From Roseburia_C sp031555935 (GTDB lineage Bacteria; Bacillota; Clostridia; Lachnospirales; Lachnospiraceae): a DNA stretch of 64,000 bases. Positions 57,258 through 64,000 of the stretch are shown here, piece after piece (the stretch's first letter is position 1; each line of letters starts with the position of its first letter). Position numbers and translations under genes: made by a program. A model generated the notes under the pieces. That model worked only from the letters and a program-made list of their open reading frames with translations, had not been told where the DNA came from and ran no database searches. Location of the stretch: the NCBI GenBank assembly GCA_031555935.1, contig JAVBTX010000022.1:62001-126000 (forward strand), written 5' to 3'.

Positions 57258-58007
57258 ATGGTTTCGAATATAGTAGGCGTAGGAGCGAAGGTAGATATTA
57301 ATATTTACAGCCAGAAGGAGCGTTCAATAAAAACGGGGGAAGAAGTACATATTTACAAAAGCCAGGTGTGCGACATTCTGGAAAGTGGTGAATTAGAGCT
57401 TTTGATGCCGAGCGAAGCGGGTCGGTTAGTGTTGCTGTCATTGGGGATGCGATACGAAATGGTGTTTTATGTAGACGGTGGCTTGTACAAAGCAATTGGG
57501 GAAGTAAAAGAGCGATATAAAACAGAGAATCGTTATCTGATAAAAGTAGAGCTTAAGACACCTCTGAGCAAATATCAGCGCCGGCAATATTTTCGGTTGA
57601 AATGTGTCATTGAAATGAAGTATTATAATATTACCAATGAACAGGCGGCGCTTCCTAAAACAGAAGAGATTATTGCACAGCTGCGTGGTGATAAATTCTT
57701 CGAAACGCAAAAGAAAGCAAGCATTGTCGATATTAGTGGCGGCGGGGTGCGATTTGTATCAAGTGAGGAAAATCCGCCAGAGAGCTATATCTTAATGATT
57801 ATGATACTGGATAATGGAATTGAGTCAAAACAATATCTGATTGTTGGGCACGTAATTCAAAGTGAACGGATACGAACGGATGATGTCACCGATATTCGTT
57901 ACGAAAATCGTGTGGAATATATATTTAAAGAAACAAAAGCACAGGAAGAAATAATAAAATTTATCTTTGCAGAGGAAAGAAGGACAAGAAAAAATGAGAC
58001 ACAGTGA
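57258..58007 (+). CDS. PilZ-domain c-di-GMP receptor (YcgR/FlgZ/DgrA-like)
   Basis: A 249-residue protein: N-terminal YcgR-type beta domain (about 1-95) and a PilZ domain with the c-di-GMP motifs 'RRQYFR' (RxxxR) and 'DISGGGVRF' (D/NxSxxG). Such proteins slow the motor when c-di-GMP is high by binding MotA or the switch. ATG 57258 is taken for the SD 'aggtgg'. The 3' end overlaps cheB by 14 bases. Confidence 0.9.
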   Translation: MVSNIVGVGAKVDINIYSQKERSIKTGEEVHIYKSQVCDILESGELELLMPSEAGRLVLLSLGMRYEMVFYVDGGLYKAIGEVKERYKTENRYLIKVELKTPLSKYQRRQYFRLKCVIEMKYYNITNEQAALPKTEEIIAQLRGDKFFETQKKASIVDISGGGVRFVSSEENPPESYILMIMILDNGIESKQYLIVGHVIQSERIRTDDVTDIRYENRVEYIFKETKAQEEIIKFIFAEERRTRKNETQ

Positions 58008-59064
58008 AAAAATGAAGAAAAATATTCTTGTTGTTGATGATTCTGCACTCATGAGAAGGGTCATCTGTGATATAATCAATTCAGACAATGCATTTCAAGC
58101 AATAGATGTCTGTCGGGATGGACTCGATGCATATGAGCGTTTGAAGACGAGACAATATGACGGTGTAGTTTTAGATGTAAATATGCCAAGAATGGATGGT
58201 CTGGAACTGCTGGAGAAGATTCAGCAGGACAATATCAAGGCAACCGTAATTATGGTCAGTACGCTGACAGCCAAAGACACCAAAACTACGGTGCTGGCAA
58301 TGGAGCGTGGAGCAGTTGATTTTGTTACCAAACCAACCAATGTAATTGAAGCAAAAGGTGAGAATTTTCAGGATAAGTTATTAGCTGTATTAAGAGCAGT
58401 GCTTATCCCGCAACAAGAGAGACATATTCCAATCCGCTTAGCAGAAGCACCGAAGGTATCACCGGCTGCCAGACGTGGCAGTACCGGTAAGAAGCTGATT
58501 GCGCTAGCTTGTTCAACAGGTGGACCAAAGTCATTACAGAGTGTAATTCCACTTTTGGATCGGGCGATGGATGCGCCAATGGTATTAGTACAGCATATGC
58601 CGGTTGGATTTACCAAATCAATGGCAGAGCGGTTGGATGAATTAAGTAAGGTTCAAGTCAAAGAAGCAGAAGATAACGAGCTGCTAAAAAAAGGTACTGT
58701 GTACGTAGCACCAGGCGGAAAACAAATGAAAATTGTTAAAGTGGGTGACGGACACAAAGTTGTTTTGACTGATGAGCCGCCGATTGGTGGACTGAGACCT
58801 TGTGCTAATGTAATGTATGAATCCTTAAGAGAAAGCTCTTTTGACCAAATTATCTGTGTCGTATTAACCGGCATGGGAGCAGATGGAACCAAAGGAATTC
58901 TATCATTAAAGCAAAAAGTACCACTCTACGTAATCTCACAGGATGCTGCAAGCTGTGTGGTGTATGGAATGCCAAAAGCCATCGCAGAAGCAGGTGTAGT
59001 AAATGAAGTAGTCCCATTAGACAAAGTTGCACAATCAATTATGAAGAATGTGGGGGTAAAATAA
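57994..59064 (+). CDS. cheB: Chemotaxis protein-glutamate methylesterase/deamidase CheB
   Basis: A 356-residue protein with an N-terminal receiver domain ('ILVVDDSALMRRVI', phosphoacceptor in 'VVLDVNMPRMDGLE', 'TKPTN') and a C-terminal esterase with the Ser-His-Asp triad ('ACSTGGPKSLQ', 'VQHMPVGFTKSM', 'LTGMGADGTKG'). It removes methyl groups from receptors for adaptation. ATG 57994 follows SD 'gaagga'; ATG 58012 is the alternative. No cheR is in the window. Confidence 0.95.
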   Translation: MRHSEKMKKNILVVDDSALMRRVICDIINSDNAFQAIDVCRDGLDAYERLKTRQYDGVVLDVNMPRMDGLELLEKIQQDNIKATVIMVSTLTAKDTKTTVLAMERGAVDFVTKPTNVIEAKGENFQDKLLAVLRAVLIPQQERHIPIRLAEAPKVSPAARRGSTGKKLIALACSTGGPKSLQSVIPLLDRAMDAPMVLVQHMPVGFTKSMAERLDELSKVQVKEAEDNELLKKGTVYVAPGGKQMKIVKVGDGHKVVLTDEPPIGGLRPCANVMYESLRESSFDQIICVVLTGMGADGTKGILSLKQKVPLYVISQDAASCVVYGMPKAIAEAGVVNEVVPLDKVAQSIMKNVGVK

Positions 59065-59065
59065 G

Positions 59066-61153
59066 ATGGATGTAAGTCAATATCTTGAGATTTTTATTGA
59101 TGAAACAGCAGAACATATTCAGTCACTGAATGAATGTATTATGGTTTTGGAAAAAGAGCCAGATAACGATGATACAATTAACGAGATTTTCCGGGCAGCG
59201 CACTCCTTAAAAGGAATGGCAGGCACAATGGGCTTTAAACGGATGCAGCATTTGACCCATGATATGGAAAATGTATTTCAGGAAGTTAGAAGCGGTAATG
59301 TAACTGTAAAAAGTGAATTGATTGATTTATTGTTCCAGTGCCTTGATGCAATTGAGGGATATTTAGAAATCATCAAGAGTACCTCTGATGAAGGAACCGA
59401 AGAAAATGAAGCCATTATCAAAGGTCTTAACCAGTTCCTGGCTCATGCAGAAGAAGTGGTAACTCCAGATGATGGAGCTGAAACAACAAAAAAAGAAACA
59501 AATGATAAAAAAGAATATCATAAAAAGTATTTAGATATTTCGTTTTCTGATACTCAAAGAGCTGCCTTGAAAGAGGTCGAAGAATCGGAGAATTCGTTAT
59601 ATGGATTCACGGTATATATACATAAAGATTGCTTGCTGAAAGCAGCGAGAGCATTTCTTGTTTTCAAAGCAGTAGAGGAAATGGGTCATATCGTAGTATA
59701 TGAACCAAGTTCACAGGATATAGAGGACGAGCGTTTTGAATTGGATTTCAGTTTTTATCTCAGCACAGATGCCGCCTTAGATGATGTTCTAAAGGCAATC
59801 AGAGGTGTATCAGAGATTGAGACAGCAGTGGGTGATAGTGTGAGTATAGAAGATATCTTAGGAGATTCGTCAGATGAAGAAAATGATACAGAGACAACAA
59901 GCTTGTCTGTATCACAGCCGACGAGTGCAGTCTCCAATGACGAAAAGCAGCAACCAGCAAACAAAGGAAAGAGCGCCAACAAACCGGTGACAAACCGTAC
60001 GGTGCGTGTTGATATTGAGAAATTAGATGCGCTGATGAATCAGGTGAGTGAGCTGATTATCGCCAAGAACAGCTTGGTATCAATGAGTTCAACCGAGAAT
60101 GGCAGTGCTGAAGTACAAAATCAGACCTTCCATGAGCAGATTGAATATCTGGAGCGAATTACAACCAATCTTCATGAATCAGTTATGAAAGTACGAATGG
60201 TTCCAATTGAAAGTGTTGTAAATAAGTTCCCACGAATGATTCGTGACTTAGCAAGAAAACTCGATAAGAGAATGGAATTATACATGACTGGTGAAGATAC
60301 GGAATTAGACCGTACCGTAGTAGACCAGATTGGTGACCCATTGCAGCATTTACTTCGCAATTCTGCCGACCACGGTTTAGAGAGTGCAGAAGTTCGTAAG
60401 GAACGTGGCAAACCAGCAGTCGGAACCATTAACCTGAATGCTTTCCAGGAAGGAAATAATGTAATTATTGAGGTTAGTGATGATGGTAATGGAATTGACA
60501 CTGAGACCGTAAAACAAAAAGCAATCGAAAGAGGCGTTGTAAACTTCGAGCAGGCTGAGAAGTTAAGCCAGAAGGAAATTATGGAATTTTTATTCCTGCC
60601 AAGCTTCTCGATGGCACAGAAGATTACGGATGTATCAGGCAGAGGTGTTGGTCTGGATGTCGTAAAATCCAATATTGAAGCATTGGGTGGCGATGTAGAA
60701 GTTAAGAGCAAGCTCGGTGAAGGAACAAAATTCATTGTTCGCTTACCATTAACACTTGCAATTATCCAAGCACTGATGGTTGAAATCCGTGAAGAGAAAT
60801 ACGCAATTGCACTGGGCTCAATTCAGAACATTGAAGATATTCCGGTAAAAGACATAAAATATGTTCAGGCAGAAGAAGTAATTCATTTAAGAGGTATGGT
60901 AATTCCGCTGGTTCGTTTGGATCAGATTTTGGATATCAAGCCAAAGGATGAAGAACCAGAAAGTCTTACTGTTGTTATTGTCCGTAGAGGTGATAATTAC
61001 GCCGGACTGGTTGTAGATAACCTAATGGGACAGCAGGAAATCGTTATTAAATCACTTGGAAAATATATCAATAACAATAAACTTATCAGTGGTGCAACGA
61101 TTTTAGGTGATGGTGAAGTAGCGTTAATCTTAGATGTAAATACGTTGATGTAG
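59066..61153 (+). CDS. cheA: Chemotaxis histidine kinase CheA
   Basis: A 695-residue kinase. P1 domain with the phosphorylated His in 'FRAAHSLKGMAGTMGF', a P2-like CheY/CheB-binding region (about 155-265), dimerisation P3, ATPase P4 ('LLRNSADHGLES', 'VSDDGNGID', 'SGRGVGLDVVKSN') and a CheW-like P5 at the C-terminus. All catalytic boxes are intact. It starts 1 base after cheB and precedes cheW. Confidence 0.97.
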   Translation: MDVSQYLEIFIDETAEHIQSLNECIMVLEKEPDNDDTINEIFRAAHSLKGMAGTMGFKRMQHLTHDMENVFQEVRSGNVTVKSELIDLLFQCLDAIEGYLEIIKSTSDEGTEENEAIIKGLNQFLAHAEEVVTPDDGAETTKKETNDKKEYHKKYLDISFSDTQRAALKEVEESENSLYGFTVYIHKDCLLKAARAFLVFKAVEEMGHIVVYEPSSQDIEDERFELDFSFYLSTDAALDDVLKAIRGVSEIETAVGDSVSIEDILGDSSDEENDTETTSLSVSQPTSAVSNDEKQQPANKGKSANKPVTNRTVRVDIEKLDALMNQVSELIIAKNSLVSMSSTENGSAEVQNQTFHEQIEYLERITTNLHESVMKVRMVPIESVVNKFPRMIRDLARKLDKRMELYMTGEDTELDRTVVDQIGDPLQHLLRNSADHGLESAEVRKERGKPAVGTINLNAFQEGNNVIIEVSDDGNGIDTETVKQKAIERGVVNFEQAEKLSQKEIMEFLFLPSFSMAQKITDVSGRGVGLDVVKSNIEALGGDVEVKSKLGEGTKFIVRLPLTLAIIQALMVEIREEKYAIALGSIQNIEDIPVKDIKYVQAEEVIHLRGMVIPLVRLDQILDIKPKDEEPESLTVVIVRRGDNYAGLVVDNLMGQQEIVIKSLGKYINNNKLISGATILGDGEVALILDVNTLM

Positions 61154-61165
61154 GGGGTGTGCAAA

Positions 61166-61630
61166 TTGGCAGAACAATTAGAAATTTTAGAAAACGAGAG
61201 AAAGCAATACATCGTCGTTAAGATTGGTAACGAGCAGTATGGAATAGATATCAGTTATGTTGATAATATTGTCCGTATGCAGAAGATAACAAGAGTTCCA
61301 AAGGCGCAGTCATACTTCAAAGGCATCATTAATCTTCGTGGAGAAGTAGTGCCGGTGATGAGTATTCGTACCAAAATGGGATTAGAGGATGATGTATTTA
61401 CCAACGCAAGCAGAATTATTATTTTGAAAATTGAAGCACAAGGCTTGTTTGGCGTAATAGTTGACGAGGTAAAAGAAGTAGTAACCCTTGGAACTGATGA
61501 AATTGAAAAGGTTGCAGGTCAGGCAAAAACGGTGAAAGACAACTTTATCAATGGTATTGGCAAAAATGGTGCAGAGTTAATTTCACTACTAGATATTAAT
61601 GCTATTATTGAAGAAAAAGAATTTGTATAA
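61166..61630 (+). CDS. cheW: Chemotaxis coupling protein CheW
   Basis: A 154-residue adaptor that joins receptors to CheA. Core motifs 'YIVVKIGNEQYGIDISYVDN', 'YFKGIINLRGEVVPVMSIRT' and 'FGVIVDEVKEVV'. TTG 61166 is preferred because the 'ggggg' SD lies 8 bases before it; a GTG at 61157 overlaps that SD. A strong hairpin follows the stop. Confidence 0.95.
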   Translation: MAEQLEILENERKQYIVVKIGNEQYGIDISYVDNIVRMQKITRVPKAQSYFKGIINLRGEVVPVMSIRTKMGLEDDVFTNASRIIILKIEAQGLFGVIVDEVKEVVTLGTDEIEKVAGQAKTVKDNFINGIGKNGAELISLLDINAIIEEKEFV

Positions 61631-61638
61631 AAACTATT

Positions 61639-61668
61639 ATATAGTGAGGCAAACCTGCCTCACTATAT
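61639..61668 (+). other. Perfect 12-bp hairpin between cheW and cheC
   Basis: ATATAGTGAGGC (61639-61650) and its exact complement (61657-61668) with a 6-base loop, no U-run on the plus strand. Inside the operon it may stabilise or process the RNA and set the cheC level. Confidence 0.65.
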
Positions 61669-61708
61669 TCCATATCTTGGGATATAAAAAATGCGTTAGG
61701 GGGTATAT

Positions 61709-62329
61709 ATGTCAGAATTTACACTAGACCATGTAAATAATATGTACGTGGATGTTTTAAAGGAACTTGGCAATATCGGTGCTGGAAATGCAACGACAGC
61801 GATTGCGAGTATGTTGCAGTTACGAGTCAATATGAATGTGCCGACAGTACGTTTGCTGACATTTCCGGAGTTGGGCTCGGCAGTGTGCCCAGAAGATGAG
61901 GCAATTGTTGGAATCTATTTAGAAGTACAAGAGGATATAGATGGAAGTATGATGTTTATCATGCGACTTGATTCGGCACATTATCTGGTAAATCGTTTAA
62001 TGGGAAAGCCAGTGGATAACACGGCAGATTTCGACGAGATGGATTTGTCAGCATTAAAAGAGATTGGAAATATTATTGCGGGCTCTTATTTGAGTGCGCT
62101 GTCAACGATGACACAGCTTACGATATTACCGTCTGTTCCATATATCGCAATTGATATGGCGGCAGCAATATTGAGTGTACCGGCGATACAGTTTGGGCGT
62201 TTTGGAGATAATGCCTTATTAATTGAGACAGAATTTGGTGATGACGTTATGTTAAAAGGTTATTTTATCCTGTTGCCTGAATTGGAATCATATGAGAAAA
62301 TATTAAAATCACTTGGGATTTCCATGTAA
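61709..62329 (+). CDS. cheC: CheY-P phosphatase CheC
   Basis: A 206-residue protein with two phosphatase active-site motifs of the E-x-x-N type ('LKELGNIGAGNATTA' and 'LKEIGNIIAGSYLSA'). CheC removes phosphate from CheY-P and is stimulated by CheD, encoded next. SD 'taggggg' before ATG 61709. With FliY, the operon encodes two CheY-P phosphatases. Confidence 0.95.
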   Translation: MSEFTLDHVNNMYVDVLKELGNIGAGNATTAIASMLQLRVNMNVPTVRLLTFPELGSAVCPEDEAIVGIYLEVQEDIDGSMMFIMRLDSAHYLVNRLMGKPVDNTADFDEMDLSALKEIGNIIAGSYLSALSTMTQLTILPSVPYIAIDMAAAILSVPAIQFGRFGDNALLIETEFGDDVMLKGYFILLPELESYEKILKSLGISM

Positions 62330-62342
62330 GGAGTAGAGCACG

Positions 62343-62825
62343 ATGAGCGTAATAAAAGTAGGGATTGCGGATTTAAATGTTTGTAAAGCTCCAGATATGA
62401 TTACCACCATTGGTCTTGGGTCATGTATTGGTATTGCCCTTTATGACCCAGTCACTAAGATAGGTGGATTAGTACATATTATGTTGCCGGACAGTACCCA
62501 GATAAAAAACAACACGATTGCGGCTAAATTTGCCGATACCGGAATAGAGGAATTAGTCCATCGGATGATTAGTGCCGGAGCTTCTAAAACGCGGATAGTG
62601 GCAAAGATAGCTGGTGGCGCAAAGATGTTTGAGATAAATTCATCATCTGAGCTGGGCAGTGTTGGGGACAGAAATGCTGAGGCTTCGAGAGCTAAGCTAA
62701 AACAGTTGGGAATACGACTTTTAGCAGAGGATGTTGGAAAAAATTTTGGAAGAACAGTAGAGCTATATTGCGAAACTGGAGATTTTCATATAAAATCAGT
62801 AGGAAAAACATTGAAGATAATGTGA
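62343..62825 (+). CDS. cheD: Receptor deamidase CheD
   Basis: A 160-residue protein with the catalytic Cys in 'GLGSCIGIALYDP', the His in 'GLVHIMLPDS', and the conserved 'KIAGGAKMF'. CheD deamidates receptor glutamines and activates CheC. SD 'aaggag' before ATG 62343. It follows cheC as in B. subtilis. Confidence 0.95.
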   Translation: MSVIKVGIADLNVCKAPDMITTIGLGSCIGIALYDPVTKIGGLVHIMLPDSTQIKNNTIAAKFADTGIEELVHRMISAGASKTRIVAKIAGGAKMFEINSSSELGSVGDRNAEASRAKLKQLGIRLLAEDVGKNFGRTVELYCETGDFHIKSVGKTLKIM

Positions 62826-62839
62826 CCTTGGGGGCAAAA

Positions 62840-63118
62840 TTGAAAACAAAACAAATACCCGCAGTGGTAATGCTGACGGCCGGATTTATTGTATGTGTAT
62901 TTTCGATATTTCAAGGGTTGGAATTGGGACAATTTTTAAAAAATCTAGTCGGTGGACTAATTATATTTTATGTGATAGGTGTTGTAATAAAAGTTATTGT
63001 GGATAAGAACTTTAGGGAAATGGGCGAAGAACAAGAGACGGAAGAGCAAGAGGCAGAAGAACAATCGGAAGATGCATCGGATGAAACAGAGGATGATTCT
63101 GGTGAAGATGAGAAATAA
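62840..63118 (+). CDS. Small membrane protein with acidic tail, unknown function
   Basis: About 92 residues: two hydrophobic segments (residues ~7-26 and 33-53) and a highly acidic C-terminal tail made almost only of Glu, Asp, Ser and Gln. TTG 62840 has the SD 'ggggg' and is preferred over the GTG at 62822, which overlaps the cheD stop. It sits between cheD and sigD, a place where other Clostridia also carry a short uncharacterised membrane gene. No function can be assigned. Confidence 0.7.
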   Translation: MKTKQIPAVVMLTAGFIVCVFSIFQGLELGQFLKNLVGGLIIFYVIGVVIKVIVDKNFREMGEEQETEEQEAEEQSEDASDETEDDSGEDEK

Positions 63119-63140
63119 TCCGAAGGTGGTGGAGGCATAG

Positions 63141-63902
63141 ATGAAGACGGTAGATAAGGAAAAATTATGGGAAGAATATCAAAAAAACCGGACGCCGCAA
63201 ATCAGAGAACAAATTATCATAGAATATGCCCCATTGGTCAAATTAGTAGCTGGCCGTTTAAGTATGTATCTGGGGTATAATGTAGAATATGAGGATTTGG
63301 TCAGCTATGGAATTTTTGGACTGATTGATGCGATTGATAAGTTCGATATGAAAAAAGAAGTGAAATTCGAAACATATGCCAGTCTTCGGATTCGTGGTGC
63401 AATTTTGGACCAGATTCGAAAAATGGACTGGATACCAAGAACCGTGCGGCAACGTCAGAAGAAAATTGATGTAGCCATCAAGAACATTGAAATGCGAACC
63501 GGGAAATCAGCTTCGGATGAGGAAGTGGCGCAGGAGCTTGGGGTAACCGGCGATGAATTTGCAAATTGGCAGTCACAGATGAAGGTCACTAATATTGTGT
63601 CGCTAAATGAGTTTGTGGAGCAGGGTGGGGAACCTGTTATGGATGCCGCTTCCAACGCGCACTTTGTGCAACCGGAAGATGCGATGCAGCAAAGCGAATT
63701 AAAAGAAGTGTTAGGTCAGTCATTAGAGACCCTGACTGAAAAAGAGCGCAAAGTAATATTGCTATATTACTATGAGGAACTGACCTTAAAAGAGATTAGT
63801 AAAATCCTTGAGGTGTCAGAATCAAGAATTTCGCAGCTACATACCAAAGCATTATTAAAAATGAAAAATAAAATGGGGAGCTACATGGGAATATTGAAAT
63901 AA
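63141..63902 (+). CDS. sigD: Flagellar sigma factor SigD/FliA
   Basis: A 253-residue sigma-28 factor. Region 2 ('YEDLVSYGIFGLIDAIDKFD', 'KFETYASLRIRGAILDQIRK'), region 3 ('DWIPRTVRQRQKKIDVAI') and region 4 ('LTLKEISKILEVSESRISQL') are all intact. It directs late genes such as flagellin. Close to the end of the operon as in B. subtilis. SD 'aaggtggtgg' before ATG 63141. Confidence 0.96.
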   Translation: MKTVDKEKLWEEYQKNRTPQIREQIIIEYAPLVKLVAGRLSMYLGYNVEYEDLVSYGIFGLIDAIDKFDMKKEVKFETYASLRIRGAILDQIRKMDWIPRTVRQRQKKIDVAIKNIEMRTGKSASDEEVAQELGVTGDEFANWQSQMKVTNIVSLNEFVEQGGEPVMDAASNAHFVQPEDAMQQSELKEVLGQSLETLTEKERKVILLYYYEELTLKEISKILEVSESRISQLHTKALLKMKNKMGSYMGILK

Positions 63903-63922
63903 CTATGAATTATGGAGGGTGT

Positions 63923-64000
63923 ATGGGGCAAATAAATTCATATTTTCAATTAGATGTGCGTAATGATGGGGTGTTTATCAAGATATTTCCACCGCAGGGG
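63923..64000 (+). CDS. FapA/DUF342-family protein, N-terminal fragment (cut by window edge)
   Basis: The first 26 codons of a gene with SD 'tggaggg' before ATG 63923. 'INSYFQLDVRNDGVFIKIFP' matches the usual start of DUF342/FapA proteins, which often follow sigD in Clostridia. No stop is reached. The operon therefore continues past the window. The call is tentative because so little is visible. Confidence 0.55.
   Translation, partial: MGQINSYFQLDVRNDGVFIKIFPPQG

Noticed and set aside
1..64000. tRNA, rRNA, IS element or CRISPR array
   Set aside because: None seen on either strand by reading; the prophage uses a protein-coding attachment site and not a tRNA.

Overview
The window comes from a low-GC, motile, probably endospore-forming Clostridia, most like a member of the Lachnospiraceae. 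The grounds are the Firmicutes-type order dprA-topA-codY-flgB, a single large fla/che operon with cheC, cheD and a FliY-type switch protein, SD-rich genes with many TTG/GTG starts, and a sporulation sigma factor gene fragment. No species can be named from sequence reading alone.

Bases 1 to about 26,500 are the right-hand part of a siphovirus-type prophage, read left to right. It starts with the tail end of a DNA methyltransferase and small early genes, then a late-gene regulator (1803-2225), terminase, portal, a MuF head protein carrying a C-terminal toxin domain, scaffold, major capsid, connectors, tail tube, tail-assembly chaperones joined by a -1 frameshift, tape measure, tail/baseplate proteins, a large fibre with a self-cleaving S74 chaperone, holin and endolysin. 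At least four cargo genes with their own promoters, most also with their own terminators, sit between phage genes: a three-TM protein (1023-1742), a RelA/SpoT nucleotidyltransferase (2445-3467), a zinc-ribbon membrane protein (16823-18145) and a one-TM protein (25819-26370). A complete repressor/Cro/ORF6N antirepressor switch (18272-20018) lies in the middle of the tail genes. No integrase or recombinase is in the window, so it must be left of base 1.

The right end of the prophage falls inside a sigma factor reading frame. The fragment at about 26506-26781 is the 3' half of a SigK-like mother-cell sigma factor and has no start or SD of its own. This is the layout of the skin elements of Bacillus subtilis and Clostridioides difficile, where excision during sporulation rebuilds sigK. 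The 5' half and the recombinase are predicted just outside the window.

Bases 26,900 to 32,540 carry comM-like, dprA, topA and codY. From 32,731 an unbroken plus-strand operon encodes the flagellar basal body, export apparatus, hook, stator, switch and chemotaxis core: flgB flgC fliE fliF fliG fliH fliI fliJ, a MotE-like gene, fliK flgD, a TIGR02530 gene, flgE motA motB fliL fliM fliY cheY fliO fliP fliQ fliR flhB flhA flhF flhG, a PilZ gene, cheB cheA cheW cheC cheD, a small acidic membrane protein, sigD, and the start of a FapA-like gene that runs off the window. The operon promoter lies just downstream of codY and overlaps a CodY-box-like sequence, which suggests nutritional control of motility. 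No gap between genes exceeds 300 bases. No tRNA, rRNA, IS element or CRISPR array was seen.
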